A stretch of 6,531 nucleotides of DNA from an uncultured Eubacteriales bacterium (lineage in GTDB: Bacteria; Bacillota; Clostridia; Oscillospirales; Acutalibacteraceae). Of the stretch, positions 6,487 through 6,531 are shown piece by piece. Positions within the stretch are counted from its first letter, which is position 1. Each line of letters starts with the position of its first letter. Under the pieces are notes generated by a model. That model was given only the letters and a program-made list of their open reading frames with translations, did not search any database and had not been told where the DNA came from. The position numbers and the translations under genes are program-made. The DNA lies in NCBI GenBank assembly GCA_900321595.1, contig ONWP01000185.1, positions 1 to 6,531 of the forward strand, read 5' to 3'.

Positions 6487-6531
6487 ATGAGACCCTGGGA
6501 ACGGATCGAACTGGTCGACTACACAAGAGAA
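6487..6531 (+). CDS. Start of an unidentified protein, cut off by the window edge
   Basis: Fifteen codons are visible (MRPWERIELVDYTRE), open to the right edge. The ATG lies about 20 bases downstream of the predicted transcription start of a strong promoter. A purine-rich stretch with GGAAG (6473-6477) lies nine bases upstream as a modest ribosome binding site. The peptide has no signal-sequence character and I do not recognise the family. It does not resemble the start of a stand-alone MetH reactivation protein that I know. Its own promoter, and the terminator before it, argue that it is not part of the methionine operon. An alternative start at ATG 6459 in another frame would lie inside the -10 box and is unlikely. 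Confidence 0.6.
   Translation, partial: MRPWERIELVDYTRE

Noticed and set aside
3843..6488. An 881-codon open frame on the minus strand opposite metH
   Set aside because: It is antisense to metH, whose zinc, pterin and B12 motifs are all intact. Its translation is rich in Arg, Asp, His and Gly with no recognisable motif, as expected from the complement of GC-rich codons.

Overview
The window is GC-rich (roughly 60% or more by eye). It has clean sigma-70-type promoters, intrinsic terminators with T-runs, tightly packed genes, an indolepyruvate:ferredoxin oxidoreductase and a short cobalamin-dependent methionine synthase. Together these suggest an obligately anaerobic, high-GC member of the Firmicutes/Clostridia lineage, such as an uncultured gut or rumen clade. 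That placement is inference from gene content and style, not from a marker gene.

Layout, left to right, all on the + strand: (1) the 3' end of pnp (polynucleotide phosphorylase: end of the KH domain, S1 domain, Arg/Gly-rich tail), closed by a strong intrinsic terminator at 451-489. (2) A roughly 95-base intergenic stretch with three short hairpins that each have a GNA loop closed by C-G, ending at a good promoter (-35 at 584-589, extended -10 at 604-612). (3) A four-gene operon, iorA-iorB-metF-metH, with an 8-base overlap, a 19-base gap and a 4-base ATGA overlap between successive genes, closed by an intrinsic terminator at 6341-6372. (4) A second consensus promoter (6432-6460) and the first 15 codons of an unidentified gene running off the right edge.

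How the genes work together: IorA and IorB form the TPP- and 4Fe-4S-dependent enzyme that oxidatively decarboxylates aryl-pyruvates (from Trp, Phe and Tyr transamination) to aryl-acetyl-CoA and reduces ferredoxin. MetF reduces 5,10-methylene-THF to 5-methyl-THF, and MetH passes that methyl group through cobalamin to homocysteine to make methionine. MetF and MetH are consecutive steps. Their co-transcription with a ferredoxin-reducing 2-oxoacid oxidoreductase is the least expected feature of the window. It may reflect redox coupling, use of methionine-derived 2-oxoacids, or plain co-regulation; the sequence does not decide between these.

No mobile element, CRISPR array, tRNA/rRNA or riboswitch was seen. 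I found no convincing wholly undescribed system. The best leads are the operon composition, the missing reactivation domain of MetH, and the triple mini-hairpin element.
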